Origin: Lucifuga dentata
Taxonomy: Eukaryota; Chordata; Actinopteri; Ophidiiformes; Bythitidae
NCBI GenBank assembly: GCA_014773175.1
Contig: VXCM01005572.1
Coordinates: forward strand, 1-64,000
Direction of reading: 5' to 3'
Length of the DNA: 64,000 nt
In this document: piece after piece, positions 11,795-22,069 of the stretch
How the letters are laid out: each line of letters starts with the position of its first letter
Position numbering within the stretch: position 1 is the stretch's first letter
Made by a program: the position numbers and the translations under genes
Notes under the pieces: generated by a model
What the model was told of the DNA's origin: nothing
Database searches by the model: none
What the model saw: the letters and a program-made list of their open reading frames with translations, nothing else

Positions 11795-11843
11795 ACACAC
11801 AAGATGACGCCACAAGATGAACACAAGATGACGCCAGAGACCA
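11795..11843 (+). promoter_or_regulatory. V4 promoter CSE with duplicated core
   Basis: ACACAAGATGACGCCA occurs twice in tandem (about 11797 and 11820). Only the second copy continues into GAGACCACATA, so the second is the full CSE, 238 bp before the V4 ATG. V5 has one copy. A CCTCCTCC tract follows at 11883. Confidence 0.68.
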
Positions 11844-12057
11844 CATATACTATACAATCGTATTCATTAGTGACCCAAAACCCCTCCTCCGATGACGCTG
11901 TTATGAGAAACAGCCCTGGACGTTGGTTAGTTTGAAGACGGTCCAGAAGGAAAGGGGCTTGGATGTGTTTTAAACAGACCTCGGTATATATGAGTGATTA
12001 TCTCTGTGAATTTGTGGATTAACGTTGTTTGGCTGATTGCCTTCTCGAAACAAAAGG

Positions 12058-14495
12058 ATGAGTCGTCGAGCGACCAAATGGATGCTGTGCGCCATTCTTC
12101 TTTGTTTATCTGACTGGTCTTCTGCTCAGATTTCCTATTCAATTTCTGAGGAGGTGGAAAAAGGCACAATGGTGGGGAATGTGGCTAAGGATTTAAACAT
12201 TAATGTACAACACATGGAGGAACGGGGATTTCGGATTGTATCGGGACACAGTAAGAAATATTTCGAGGCTAATTTAAGAACAGGAGTTTTATTTGTTAAC
12301 GACAGGATAGACCGCGAGGAGGTTTGTCCAAATTTGCGTAAGTGTTCTTTAAATATAGAGGCATTATTGAACCATCCCATGAATCTTTACCGTATTGAGG
12401 TCAGTATTCTTGATATAAATGATAACGCACCCTCATTTCTTGAGCAAAGCCACATATTTAACATATCTGAGTCTTCTTCAACGGGAGAGAGGTATCCTCT
12501 CCCAACAGCTCAAGATGCAGACACTGGTACTAATTCAGTGAAAAGCTACAAACTAAGTTCTAATGAATATTTTTCCATAGATGTACAGAACAGCGCAGAA
12601 GAGACTGTGTCAGCTGAGTTAGTGCTCCAGAAGACGTTAGACAGAGAGAAAAAACCTGTCATTAAACTGATATTAACAGCTGTAGATGGAGGAAAACCTT
12701 CGAGATCGGGTACGTTAGTGGTTCTTGTGAACGTGATCGATGTCAATGATAACACACCATCGTTTAATAAGCCGCTTTATAAAGTACGTGTCAGCGAAAA
12801 TGTTGCACTAGGTGCAACAATAGTGAAAGTAAATGCAACTGATTTAGACGAGGGTCCACATTCGGAAATTAAATATTCTTTTATCAAACAAGGAAACGTG
12901 GATTCCCCTGAATTTTTTTTCATTAATCCTGAAAGCGGTGAAATCGTTGTAAAGGCTGCTTTGGATTATGAGGAAACCAAAGCATATGAATTACGTGTTA
13001 AGGCCACAGACCACGGCGCTTCCCCTCGCAGTGGTTATTCTAAAGTACTGATTGAAGTTATTGATGTTAATGACAATGCACNGGCGCTTCCCCTCGCAGT
13101 GGTTATTCTAAAGTACTGATTGAAGTTATTGATGTTAATGACAATGCACCAGAAATCTCAATAACTTCATTAATGAGTCCAGTAAAGGAAAGTGCTGAAA
13201 TTGGAACAGTTATTGCATTAGTAACTGTGACTGATAAAGATGGAGGACAGAATGGCCTTACCACTTGTAAAATTATTGATGCAGTGCCCTTTAAATTAAA
13301 GTCAAATTATAAAAACTATTATTCATTGATTGTTGATGGACTTCTTGATAGAGAGAGCGCAACACAGTACAATTTAAGTATATCTGCTACCGATGAAGGG
13401 AGTCCGCCTGTTTCCAGCACTTCTTTAATCACTGTACAAATTTCTGATATCAATGATAACGTGCCTGTTTTCCCAGAAGGGTGTATTGATATCTATGTAA
13501 AAGAGAATAGTGCAGTGGGAGAAATTATCAAACGAATAACTGCACAGGACGCCGATGCAGATGGAAATGCTAAACTGTCTTATTCGTTACTGGATAATTA
13601 TCCCAAAGGATTTCCGAGTTCATCAGTTGTTAACATCAACTCAGAAACTGGAGATATAATCAGTCTCCAGTCTTTTAACTACGAGGAGACAAAAACATTC
13701 CAGTTTCAGGTTCAGGCCACAGACTCTGGTGTTCCACCGCTCAGCAGCAACGTGACTGTGAACGTTTATATTCTGGATGAAAATGACAACAGCCCCACGG
13801 TTCTTGCTCCCTATTCTGAGCTCCGCTCCGTTAACAGTGAGAACATTCCATACTCTGCTGAAGCGGGATACTTTGTGGCAAAGATCAGGGCTGTAGACAC
13901 AGATTCTGGCTACAATGCGCTGCTTTCTTATCACCTGTCTGAACACAAAGGAAACAACCTGTTCCGGATTGGAACCAGCACAGGAGAAATCAGGACTAAG
14001 AGGCGAATGAGTGACAATGACCTGAAAACTCACCCGTTGGTGGTGCTGGTTTCTGATAATGGAGAACCCTCCCTGTCAGCGACTGTGTCTATTGATGTGG
14101 TAGTGGTTGAAAACACAGCTGACATCCAGACTCAGTTCAGACATGTGCTTATAAAGGAAGAGAGCTTCTCTGATTTAAACCTGTGTCTGCTGATCGCCAT
14201 TGTGTCGGTGTCCGTGATCTTTCTGCTGAGCCTCATCAGTTTAATAGCTGTGAAATGCCACAGGACAGACGGCAGTTTCAGCAGGTACAGCCACCCAATG
14301 ATCACCACCCACCCTGATGGGAGCTGGTCTTACTCTAAATCCACTCAGCAGTATGACGTGTGTTTCAGCTCAGACACACTGAAGAGTGACGTAGTGGTTT
14401 TTCCTGCTCCGTTTCCGCCTGTAGATGCGGAACTGATCAGTATTAATGCAGGAGACACTTTTACCAGAACTCAGACTTTACCCAGCACAGAAAAG
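12058..14495 (+). CDS. pcdha: Protocadherin alpha variable exon V4
   Basis: Start ATG at 12058 (MSRRATKW), identical to V5, with a 23-residue leader ending SSA/QISYS; the frame upstream has only a TTG. EC1 loop is CPNLRKC. The frame appears broken at 13082, where one N is followed by a copy of the preceding 67 bases; counted once, the exon is 790 codons with EC1-6, membrane span and tail complete. From about 13015 to 13409 it is identical to V5. Private changes lie in the shared tail: VLIKEES, NLCLLIAI (Tyr to Cys at the start of the membrane span), RYSHPMI (Pro to His) and INAGDTF (Gly to Ala). EC4 has DGLLDRES in place of DGPLDRE. Ends LPSTEK before GTAAGA. Confidence 0.9.
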
Positions 14496-14733
14496 GTAAG
14501 ACGATAATGAATTGAATATTCCTTTATCAATCACGGCAAATTTAATTTCACCCGTACTGCTTAAGGTTCACCTAAGAAAGCTTCACCTTAAAAAGCTATT
14601 TAAAAAAGGTGTGTGTGTGTGTGTAGGGGGGGNGGGGGGGGGGGGATCTTGAAATTGTAATTAAGTTTTAATAACTTGATGAATGTTTTCACACAACCAA
14701 AGTTTTCAGCGTTTGCTACTGTGTCTTTGAGGT

Positions 14734-14754
14734 AGTTCTGTCCATGGTGCTGAA
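14734..14754 (-). promoter_or_regulatory. RE1/NRSE-like site behind V4
   Basis: AGTT then CTGTCCATGGTGCTGAA, about 18 of 21 matches to the inverted RE1 consensus with both half sites exact at their centres. It lies 239 bp after the V4 donor. Confidence 0.72.
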
Positions 14755-15082
14755 AGATTTTGCTTTCGTTTCTTCAGCACACACTGGGCTCAAAGTCATT
14801 AAATACCGTAAATGTTTTACCTGAAATATTTTGTAATCTTTCATTGTGCCTCTGTACATTCCGAAAAAATAACACATTTTTTTTTCAGTTTAGAAAATAC
14901 TGCTTTTCTTACCATTAAAGGGCCATAGTGTATCCGCACATGCACAAACGTTCTCGTTTCAGTGTAGGTGTCCGACTGTAGGTTCAGATGTGTGACATAG
15001 TCATTATAATTCGGGAAAATATGCATAAGAATCTCAAAATATGTTGTAAGAATTTTATCTTATTCGCACATAATCCTCTTGT

Positions 15083-15132
<50 letters not shown>

Positions 15133-15150
15133 GGATTGTGTTGTAGTGCN

Positions 15151-15199
<49 letters not shown>
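15083..15199. repeat. (CTAT)n microsatellite across an assembly gap
   Basis: Two CTAT arrays separated by GGATTGTGTTGTAGTGC and an N at 15150; the same GGATTGTGTTG sequence follows the second array. This looks like one array represented twice. Confidence 0.85.
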
Positions 15200-15200
<1 letters not shown>

Positions 15201-15349
15201 GGATTGTGTTGTAGTGCTTAAATTGTTTATCAGCGGTGATTTCGCTTGTTCTGCAATATTTCACCGGGTTCGATCAGCATACATTGTTGTTTTTGAACAG
15301 GCCCTAACTCATGGTGTGATTTCTTGGGTACCGAATATATTATAGAGTG

Positions 15350-15372
15350 AACACAAGATGACGCCAGAGACC
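15350..15372 (+). promoter_or_regulatory. V5 promoter CSE (CTCF-like)
   Basis: ACACAAGATGACGCCAGAGA followed by CC, 237 bp before the V5 ATG. Single core, unlike V4. Confidence 0.7.
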
Positions 15373-15586
15373 ACATATACTATACAATCGTGTTCATAGT
15401 GACTAAAACCCCTCCTCTGATGACGCTGTTATGAGAAACAGCCCTGGACGTTGGTTAGTTTGAAGATGGTCCAGAAAGGAAAGGGGCTTGGATGTGTTTT
15501 AGACGGACCTCGGTATATATGAGTGATTATCTCTGTGAATTTGTGGATTAACGTTGTTTGACTGACTGCCTTCTCGAAACAAAAGG

Positions 15587-17696
15587 ATGAGTCGTCGAGC
15601 GACCAAATGGATGCTGTGCGCCATTCTTCTTTGTTTTTCTGATTGGTCTTCTGCTCAGATTTCCTATTCAATTTCTGAGGAGGTGGAAAAAGGCACAATG
15701 GTGGGGAATCTGGCTAAGGATTTAAATATTAATATACAACACGTTGAAGAACGGGGATTTCGGATTGTATCGGGACACAGTAAGAAATATTTCGAGGCTA
15801 ATTTAAGAACAGGAGTTTTATTTGTTAACGACAGGATAGACCGCGAGGAGGTTTGTCCAAATTTGCGCAAGTGTACTATAAATATAGAGGCATTATTGAA
15901 CCATCCCATGAATCTTTATCGCATTGAGGTCAGTATTCTTGACATAAATGATAACGCACCCTCATTTCCTGAGCAAAGCCACATATTTAACATATCTGAG
16001 TCTTCTTCAACCGGAGAGAGGTATCCTCTCCCAATAGCTGAAGATGCAGACACAGGAACTAATTCAGTAAAAAGCTACAGACTAAGCTCGAATGAATATT
16101 TTTCCATAGATGTACAGAGCAACGGAGAAGAGACTGTGTCAGCTGAGTTAGTGCTACAGAAGACGTTAGACCGAGAGAAACAACCTGTCATTCAATTGAT
16201 ATTAACCGCTATAGATGGAGGAAAACCTGCAAGAACTGGTACATTACAGATTCTCGTGAACGTGATAGATACCAATGATAACACACCGTCGTTTAGCAAA
16301 TCTCTTTATAAGGTCAGTGTCAAAGAAAACGTTTCTGTAGGTGCAACAATATTAAAACTAAATGCAAGTGATTTAGACGAGGGTTCTAATTCTGACCTAA
16401 GGTATTCTTTCATGAAAGGAGGAAATATAGACTCCTCTAAAAAATTCTCGATTGGGCATGAAAGTGGTGAAATTATTGTTAGGGATCATTTGGATCACGA
16501 GGAAATAAATGCGTATGAATTACGCGTCCAAGCCACAGACCAAGGCGCTTCCCCTCGCAGTGGTTATTCTAAAGTACTGATTGAAGTTATTGATGTTAAT
16601 GACAATGCACCAGAAATCTCAATAACTTCATTAATGAGTCCAGTAAAGGAAAGTGCTGAAATTGGAACAGTTATTGCATTAGTAACTGTGACTGATAAAG
16701 ATGGAGGACAGAATGGCCTTACCACTTGTAAAATTATTGATGCAGTGCCCTTTAAATTAAAGTCAAATTATAAAAACTATTATTCATTGATTGTTGATGG
16801 ACTTCTTGATAGAGAGAGCGCAACACAGTACAATTTAAGTATATCTGCTACCGATGAAGGGAGTCCGCCTNNNNNNNNNNNNNNNNNNNNNNNNNNNNNN
16901 NNNNNNNNNNNNNNNNNNNNNNNNNNNNNNNNNNNNNNNNNNNNNNNNNNNNNNNNNNNNNNNNNNNNNNNNNNNNNNNNNNNNNNNNNNNNNNNNNNNN
17001 NNNNNNNNNNNNNNNNNNNNNNNNNNNNNNNNNNNNNNNNNNNNNNNNNNNNNNNNNNNNNNNNNNNNNNNNNNNNNNNNNNNNNNNNNNNNNNNNNNNN
17101 NNNNNNNNNNNNNNNNNNNNNNNNNNNNNNNNNNNNNNNNNNNNNNNNNNNNNNNNNNNNNNNNNNNNNNNNNNNNNNNNNNNGGAGAAATCAGGACTAA
17201 GAGGCGAATGAGTGACAATGACCTGAAAACTCACCCGTTGGTGGTGCTGGTTTCTGATAATGGAGAACCCTCCCTGTCAGCGACTGTGTCTATTGATGTG
17301 GTGGTGGTTGAAAACACAGCTGACATCCAGACTCAGTTCAGACATGTTCCTATAAAGGAGGAGAGCTTCTCTGATTTAAACCTGTATCTGCTGATCGCCA
17401 TTGTGTCGGTGTCCGTGATCTTTCTGCTGAGCCTCATCAGTTTAATAGCTGTGAAATGCCACAGGACAGACGGCAGTTTCAGCAGGTACAGCCCCCCAAT
17501 GATCACCACCCACCCTGATGGGAGCTGGTCTTACTCTAAATCTACTCAGCAGTATGACGTGTGTTTCAGCTCAGACACACTGAAGAGTGACGTAGTGGTT
17601 TTTCCTGCACCGTTTCCGCCTGTAGATGCGGAACTGATCAGTATTAATGGAGGAGACACTTTTACAAGGACTCAGACTTTACCCAGCACAGAAAAG
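15587..17696 (+). CDS. pcdha: Protocadherin alpha variable exon V5 (with N gap)
   Basis: Recent tandem copy of V4 with the same start (MSRRATKW at 15587), leader and EC1 loop (CPNLRKC). The first 428 codons, to mid EC4, are open. Bases 16871-17183 are N. The frame resumes in EC6 at [11 protein letters not shown] and runs through the membrane span and tail to LPSTEK before GTAAGA. The corresponding piece of V4 (13410-13982) is 573 bases, so the 313-base N run is too short by about 260; with 573 bases the exon would be 790 codons, equal to V4. Differences from V4 concentrate in EC3 (MKGGNIDSSKKFSIGHES against IKQGNVDSPEFFF), the part expected to differ in recognition. Confidence 0.88.
16871..17183. 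other. Assembly gap inside V5
   Basis: A run of 313 N covering the end of EC4, EC5 and most of EC6 of V5. By comparison with V4, about 573 bases should be here. Confidence 0.97.
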
Positions 17697-17780
17697 GTAA
17701 GAATTCAGTCAACATAATTGCTATGCGGTAGTTTATTCTCTACTTTTGATTGTTTGAGTTTTAGCATTTTTGCCCAGTGG

Positions 17781-17811
<31 letters not shown>

Positions 17812-17827
17812 ATCTACCTCTAAGCAG

Positions 17828-17846
17828 CGTTTCTGTCCATGGCTAA
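17828..17846 (-). promoter_or_regulatory. Imperfect RE1/NRSE-like site behind V5
   Basis: TTCTGTCCATGGCTAA keeps the CTGTCCATGG half but lacks the two bases TG before CTAA. It is in the expected place, 131 bp after the donor. Probably decayed. Confidence 0.45.
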
Positions 17847-18278
17847 TAAATAGTTTACAAGGTATTTTTAGCCTACGGGTTTGAGTGCGAATTCGTGCTG
17901 AGATGTTTTAACTCTCAGTAGTGTTTTCATCATTCAGTCTCGTATGATGAAGTGACAGTAATGATGCCAAAGTTCAATTAACTTTAAAAATTTCAGACGT
18001 GACTGAAAACATTTCTGCACAAATAATTACATACGTGTTTCTACACGTACTGATATTCATTATTAGCCTTTTTTTAATGACTGGAGAGGATGTTGGTCCA
18101 TTTATATCATATTCAAGTCATATCTCCTTGTCAAAAAATTGCTTGTTATTTCCTGTTACTTTTTTTGAATGTGACATTTCTATTGATTGAGCCATTGTGC
18201 TGCCTTTATATTGTGTTTCACAATTCATATTAACCTTTTTCTTATTTTGTGGCGAAGTCTCTGCAAGCATGTGTTATG

Positions 18279-18306
18279 AACACGAGGGGTCGCTCGACAC
18301 CGTGGA
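18279..18306 (+). promoter_or_regulatory. V6 promoter CSE (CTCF-like)
   Basis: AACACGAGGGGTCGCTCGAC followed by ACCGTGG. The core fits CTCF at about 12 of 15 positions in the sense direction, 231 bp before the V6 ATG. The GGAGACC tail is changed to CGACACC. Confidence 0.6.
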
Positions 18307-18509
18307 ATGCAATGTTGTAATTAACGGTAAACCCCCCACCTCTTTCAGTAAGGATGCTACGTCATTGTTACCAACTCACTGTAAAGAGAAGGCTTCAAGG
18401 GGCGCTTTTTGTTTCAGGACACTACGTTGTTCACGACGAGAAAATGGATAATCTCCTGTTTTTTATTTAGATGTCATGTTTTGCATTCGTCCATTTGTTG
18501 TAAGCAGAA

Positions 18510-20873
18510 ATGGCCCGCGGAAGAGACAGGGCAAGCGTTTGGATTTTGCTTGTTGTAGCGCTTTATCTGGTTGGTTGTTCCACTGCACAGCTTTCTTATA
18601 CCGTTACCGAGGAGTCGGACAAAGGCACCATTGTCGGAAACCTTGCCAGGGATTTAAACTTAAATGCAAATGAATTGGACTTGAGAGGTCTTCGAATTGT
18701 CTCTGGACACAGTAAGGATTATTTTGAAGTGAATACAAAAACAGGAGCTTTGCTCGTTAATGCAAAACTAGACAGGGAGGAGCTTTGTCCTAGTTTGGCG
18801 AAGTGTCTTTTGAAGATACAGGCTATACTGAGTAATCCTGTAAATATTTATCGAATAGAAGTTAATATTTTAGATATAAATGATAACGCGCCATCTTTCC
18901 TTGAACAAAATCATATATTTAACATCTCCGAGTCTGCATCAACGGGAGACAGGTATCCTCTCCCTAATGCTAACGATCCTGATATAGGCAGTAATTCAGT
19001 AAAGACGTATAAAATTAGCCAAAATGAATGTTTCTCTTTGGATGTGCAGAACAGCGGAGAGCCGAGTGTGTCTGCAGAGTTAGTCCTGCAGAAAGCTTTG
19101 GACAGAGAGAAACAATCGACTATTATACTAATACTGACCGCAGTGGATGGGGCAAAACCTCCCAAAACAGGTACTTTACGAATCACAGTAAATATAATAG
19201 ATGTCAATGACAATACACCTGCGTTTAGTAAACAGCTTTATAAGGTCCGTGTTAATGAGAACGTACCTATAGGAACAACAGTTCTAAAATTGGAAGCCTC
19301 GGATCCAGATGAAGGGTCACATGGTCAGGTTACATACACCTTCATGAAACGTAGTAACAAGTTTGATATAAATTCACAAAGCGGTGAAATCACTGTGAAG
19401 GATAGTTTGGATCACGAGGAAGAATCTGCTTACGAATTGCGTGTACAAGCTACGGATCAAGGAGCTTCTCCTCGCAGCGGGTATTGTAAGGTGTTAATTG
19501 AAGTTGTAGATGTGAATGATAATGCCCCAGAAATATCAGTGACTTCGATAATTAGCCCGTTAAAGGAGGATGCAGACATTGGCACAGTCGTCGCTTTAGT
19601 TAATGTCATTGACAAAGATGATGGAAAGAATGCACAGATTAAGTGTAAGATTGTCGATTCTGTACCCTTCAAACTTCAACTGAATTACAAAAATGATTTT
19701 TCTATAGTAGTTGACGGGCCTCTAGACAGAGAAAACGCGGATCGAATCGATGTAGTCATCACAGCTAGTGATGAAGGAACACCAGCTCTCTCCAGCACTA
19801 GCACTATCACAGTACAAATTTTTGATATTAATGATAACGCCCCAATTTTTATAGATAATGTATTAAATGTTTACGTGAAAGAAAACAGTGCTGTAGGAGA
19901 CTTAATTAAAAAAGTAACTGCACTGGACATCGATGCAGATGAAAATTCTAAAATTACGTATTCATTATTGGACAGCTCTACTAAAGATACTCCAGTCACT
20001 TCACTTTTAAACATCAATTCAGAAAATGGGGATATAATCAGCTTGCAGTCTTTTAACTATGAGGAGACAAAAACGTTTCAGTTTAAAGTTCAGGCCACAG
20101 ACTCTGGTGTTCCACCGCTCAGCAGCAACGTGACTGTGAACATTTTTATCCTGGATGAAAATGACAACAGCCCCACGGTTCTTGCTCCCTATTCTGAGCA
20201 CGGCTCTGTTAACAGTGAGAACATTCCCTATTCTGCTGAAGCGGGATACTTTGTGGCAAAGATCAGGGCTGTAGACGCAGATTCTGGCTACAATGCGCTG
20301 CTGTCTTATCATCTCTCTGAACACAAAGGAAACAACCTGTTCCGGATTGGAACCAGCACAGGAGAAATCAGGACTAAGAGGCGAATGAGTGACAATGACC
20401 TGAAAACTCACCCTTTGGTGGTGCTGGTTTCTGATAATGGAGAACCCTCCCTATCAGCTACTGTGTCTATTGATGTGGTGGTGGTTGAAAACACAGCTGA
20501 CATCCAGACTCAGTTCAGACATGTGCCTATAAAGGAGGAGAGCTTCTCTGATTTAAACCTGTATCTGCTGATCGCCATTGTGTCGGTGTCCGTGATCTTT
20601 CTGCTGAGTCTCATCAGTTTAATAGCTGTGAAATGCCACAGGACAGACGGCAGTTTCAGCAGGTACAGCCCCCCAATGATCACCACCCACCCTGACGGGA
20701 GCTGGTCTTACTCTAAATCCACTCAGCAGTATGACGTGTGTTTCAGCTCAGACACACTGAAGAGTGACGTAGTGATTTTTCCCCCACCGTTTCCGCCTGT
20801 AAATGCAGAACTGATCAGTATCAATGGAGGAGATACTTTTACCAGAACTCAGACTTTACCCAACACAGAAAAG
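18510..20873 (+). CDS. pcdha: Protocadherin alpha variable exon V6
   Basis: An uninterrupted 788-codon exon, the shortest of the array. ATG at 18510 (MARGRDR) with a leader of about 26 residues ending STA/QLSYT. It begins TVTEESD where most have SVSEE; only V12 also has TVTEES. EC1 loop is CPSLAKC. EC3 is short (MKRSNKFDINSQSG), which accounts for the lost codons. EC4 has [18 protein letters not shown] and EC5 DNVLNVYVKENSAVG. The tail reads SDVVIFPPPFPPVNAEL where others have [12 protein letters not shown]. It ends LPNTEK before GTGAGT, a donor shared with V7, V8 and V10. There are no gaps, so all changes here are reliable. Confidence 0.95.
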
Positions 20874-21352
20874 GTGAGTTGTTTGCAACCTAATAATATT
20901 TTTTTTTTCTAATGATGAATGCTTGTAATTTCAGACGTTACTATTTATTGTCATGGCACATGCTGGCAGATTATGATTGCCATGATTTACATATGTTGGT
21001 ACAGTGTTTTACATGGAATCAACAACAGAAAGTAACAAGAATTTTAGTGACATAATGATTAAGTTGTTTTTGAGAACTCTACTGTCGTTGTTAGGCTATG
21101 GAATTTACCAACACCACTGGAAATCAGGTTGCTTCTCTACTGCTACTGAATGTACAAAACTGAGACAAAGAGATTTGGTACTATAACATGTCTGGTATTT
21201 AGGATATACACCACATTCAAAATATTAAATCCCATAAATCTTTCACTTTTTAAAATCTATTCATTATGGATTTTTGTGGACCCAACCCGTTGGTTGTTTA
21301 ACGTTCTCTGTGGCTGCATTTGTAGTTTCACTCGTCGTGACTGTGCTGAAAT

Positions 21353-21373
21353 GGCGCTCTCCGTGGTGCTGAA
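21353..21373 (-). promoter_or_regulatory. Strong RE1/NRSE site between V6 and V7
   Basis: GGCGCTCTCCGTGGTGCTGA plus A, about 19 of 21 matches to the inverted RE1 consensus including the GGCGCT end. It lies 480 bp after the V6 donor and 468 bp before the V7 CSE. Confidence 0.78.
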
Positions 21374-21840
21374 CCCAGTCTCTGCAGCTTTTGGATTCTG
21401 AGAGTTTTATGCATCGTTCTGATGCTAAACAAAGGCGTGTATAGTGTTAATATGCGTGTTGGAAAATATGATTTCTTAATTTATTGTTCCATTATTTTGT
21501 AGTTTTTAAATGCTGTAATTAATAATTTCATATGTTTTAGTTTAATTTTTTTTAGTTTAATATTTATTTTTTTAAAACTCTAACTGGTTGAGCTCCAAAT
21601 TTTCTGGTTACTTTGATTCTTTAAATTCCTTATTTAAGGGCATAATTTAAAAATAAATAAATAAATAAATAAAATACCTCTATGTAGAAAACATGCTGAT
21701 TTGATAGTCTCGTCCGAATTTTTTTTTTTTTTTTTNGAATTTTTTTTTTTTTTTTTCGATTCATTATTTTTGAGTCCATTGTTGTGACTATAATTTGCAG
21801 ATGCAATTGTTAAGAAGGCTATTGAAAATATGTGTACTGA

Positions 21841-21863
21841 CCACACGATGTCGCTACGGACCC
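21841..21863 (+). promoter_or_regulatory. V7 promoter CSE (CTCF-like)
   Basis: CCACACGATGTCGCTACGGA followed by CCC, 229 bp before the V7 ATG, with CTCCTCC at 21894. Confidence 0.7.
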
Positions 21864-22069
21864 TTGGCATGAATGTTAACTATTTATTTAAAACTCCTCC
21901 TTGCAAACCGAAACAATCACGGCCATTATGTTATCTGGAAACAGTGGGATGGTGCTGTGTCGAGAAGAGCTGGAGTTTACACTGAGTTTTTAAATAACGG
22001 ATACATTTGTCTATGCTGGAGAATTCTGGATTTAAATGATTATCTGGATTCACTGTTTATTGTTCAGTA

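Larger units (their letters stand above)
11021..12057 (+). other. Intergenic/intronic interval V3-V4
   Basis: No coding sequence. It holds the RE1-like site 11231-11251, a (CTAT)n microsatellite (11590-11654), two CSE cores and a CCTCCTCC tract (11883-11890), followed by a TATATAT run at about 11984. Much of it is repeated in the V4-V5 interval. Confidence 0.7.
14496..15586 (+). other. Intergenic/intronic interval V4-V5
   Basis: No coding sequence. A diverged copy of the V3-V4 interval: TG run and G-rich gap (14611-14645, N at 14633), RE1-like site, CTAT arrays interrupted by a gap at 15150, CSE and CCTCCTCT tract (15411-15418). The second CTAT array is probably the same locus repeated across the gap. 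Confidence 0.7.
17697..18509 (+). other. Intergenic/intronic interval V5-V6
   Basis: No coding sequence. It holds a T run (17780-17807), an imperfect RE1-like site and the V6 CSE. A C-rich stretch (18331-18340) stands where others have CTCCTCC. Confidence 0.65.
20874..22069 (+). other. Intergenic/intronic interval V6-V7
   Basis: No coding sequence. It has a strong RE1-like site, AT-rich DNA with (AATA)n near 21650, a T run with gap (N at 21736), the V7 CSE and CTCCTCC (21894-21900). Confidence 0.7.

Noticed and set aside
12058..14495. V4, V7, V8, V9, V10, V11 and V12 as pseudogenes with frameshifts
   Set aside because: Each break sits at an N with a repeated overlap, and removing the repeat restores 790-793 open codons.
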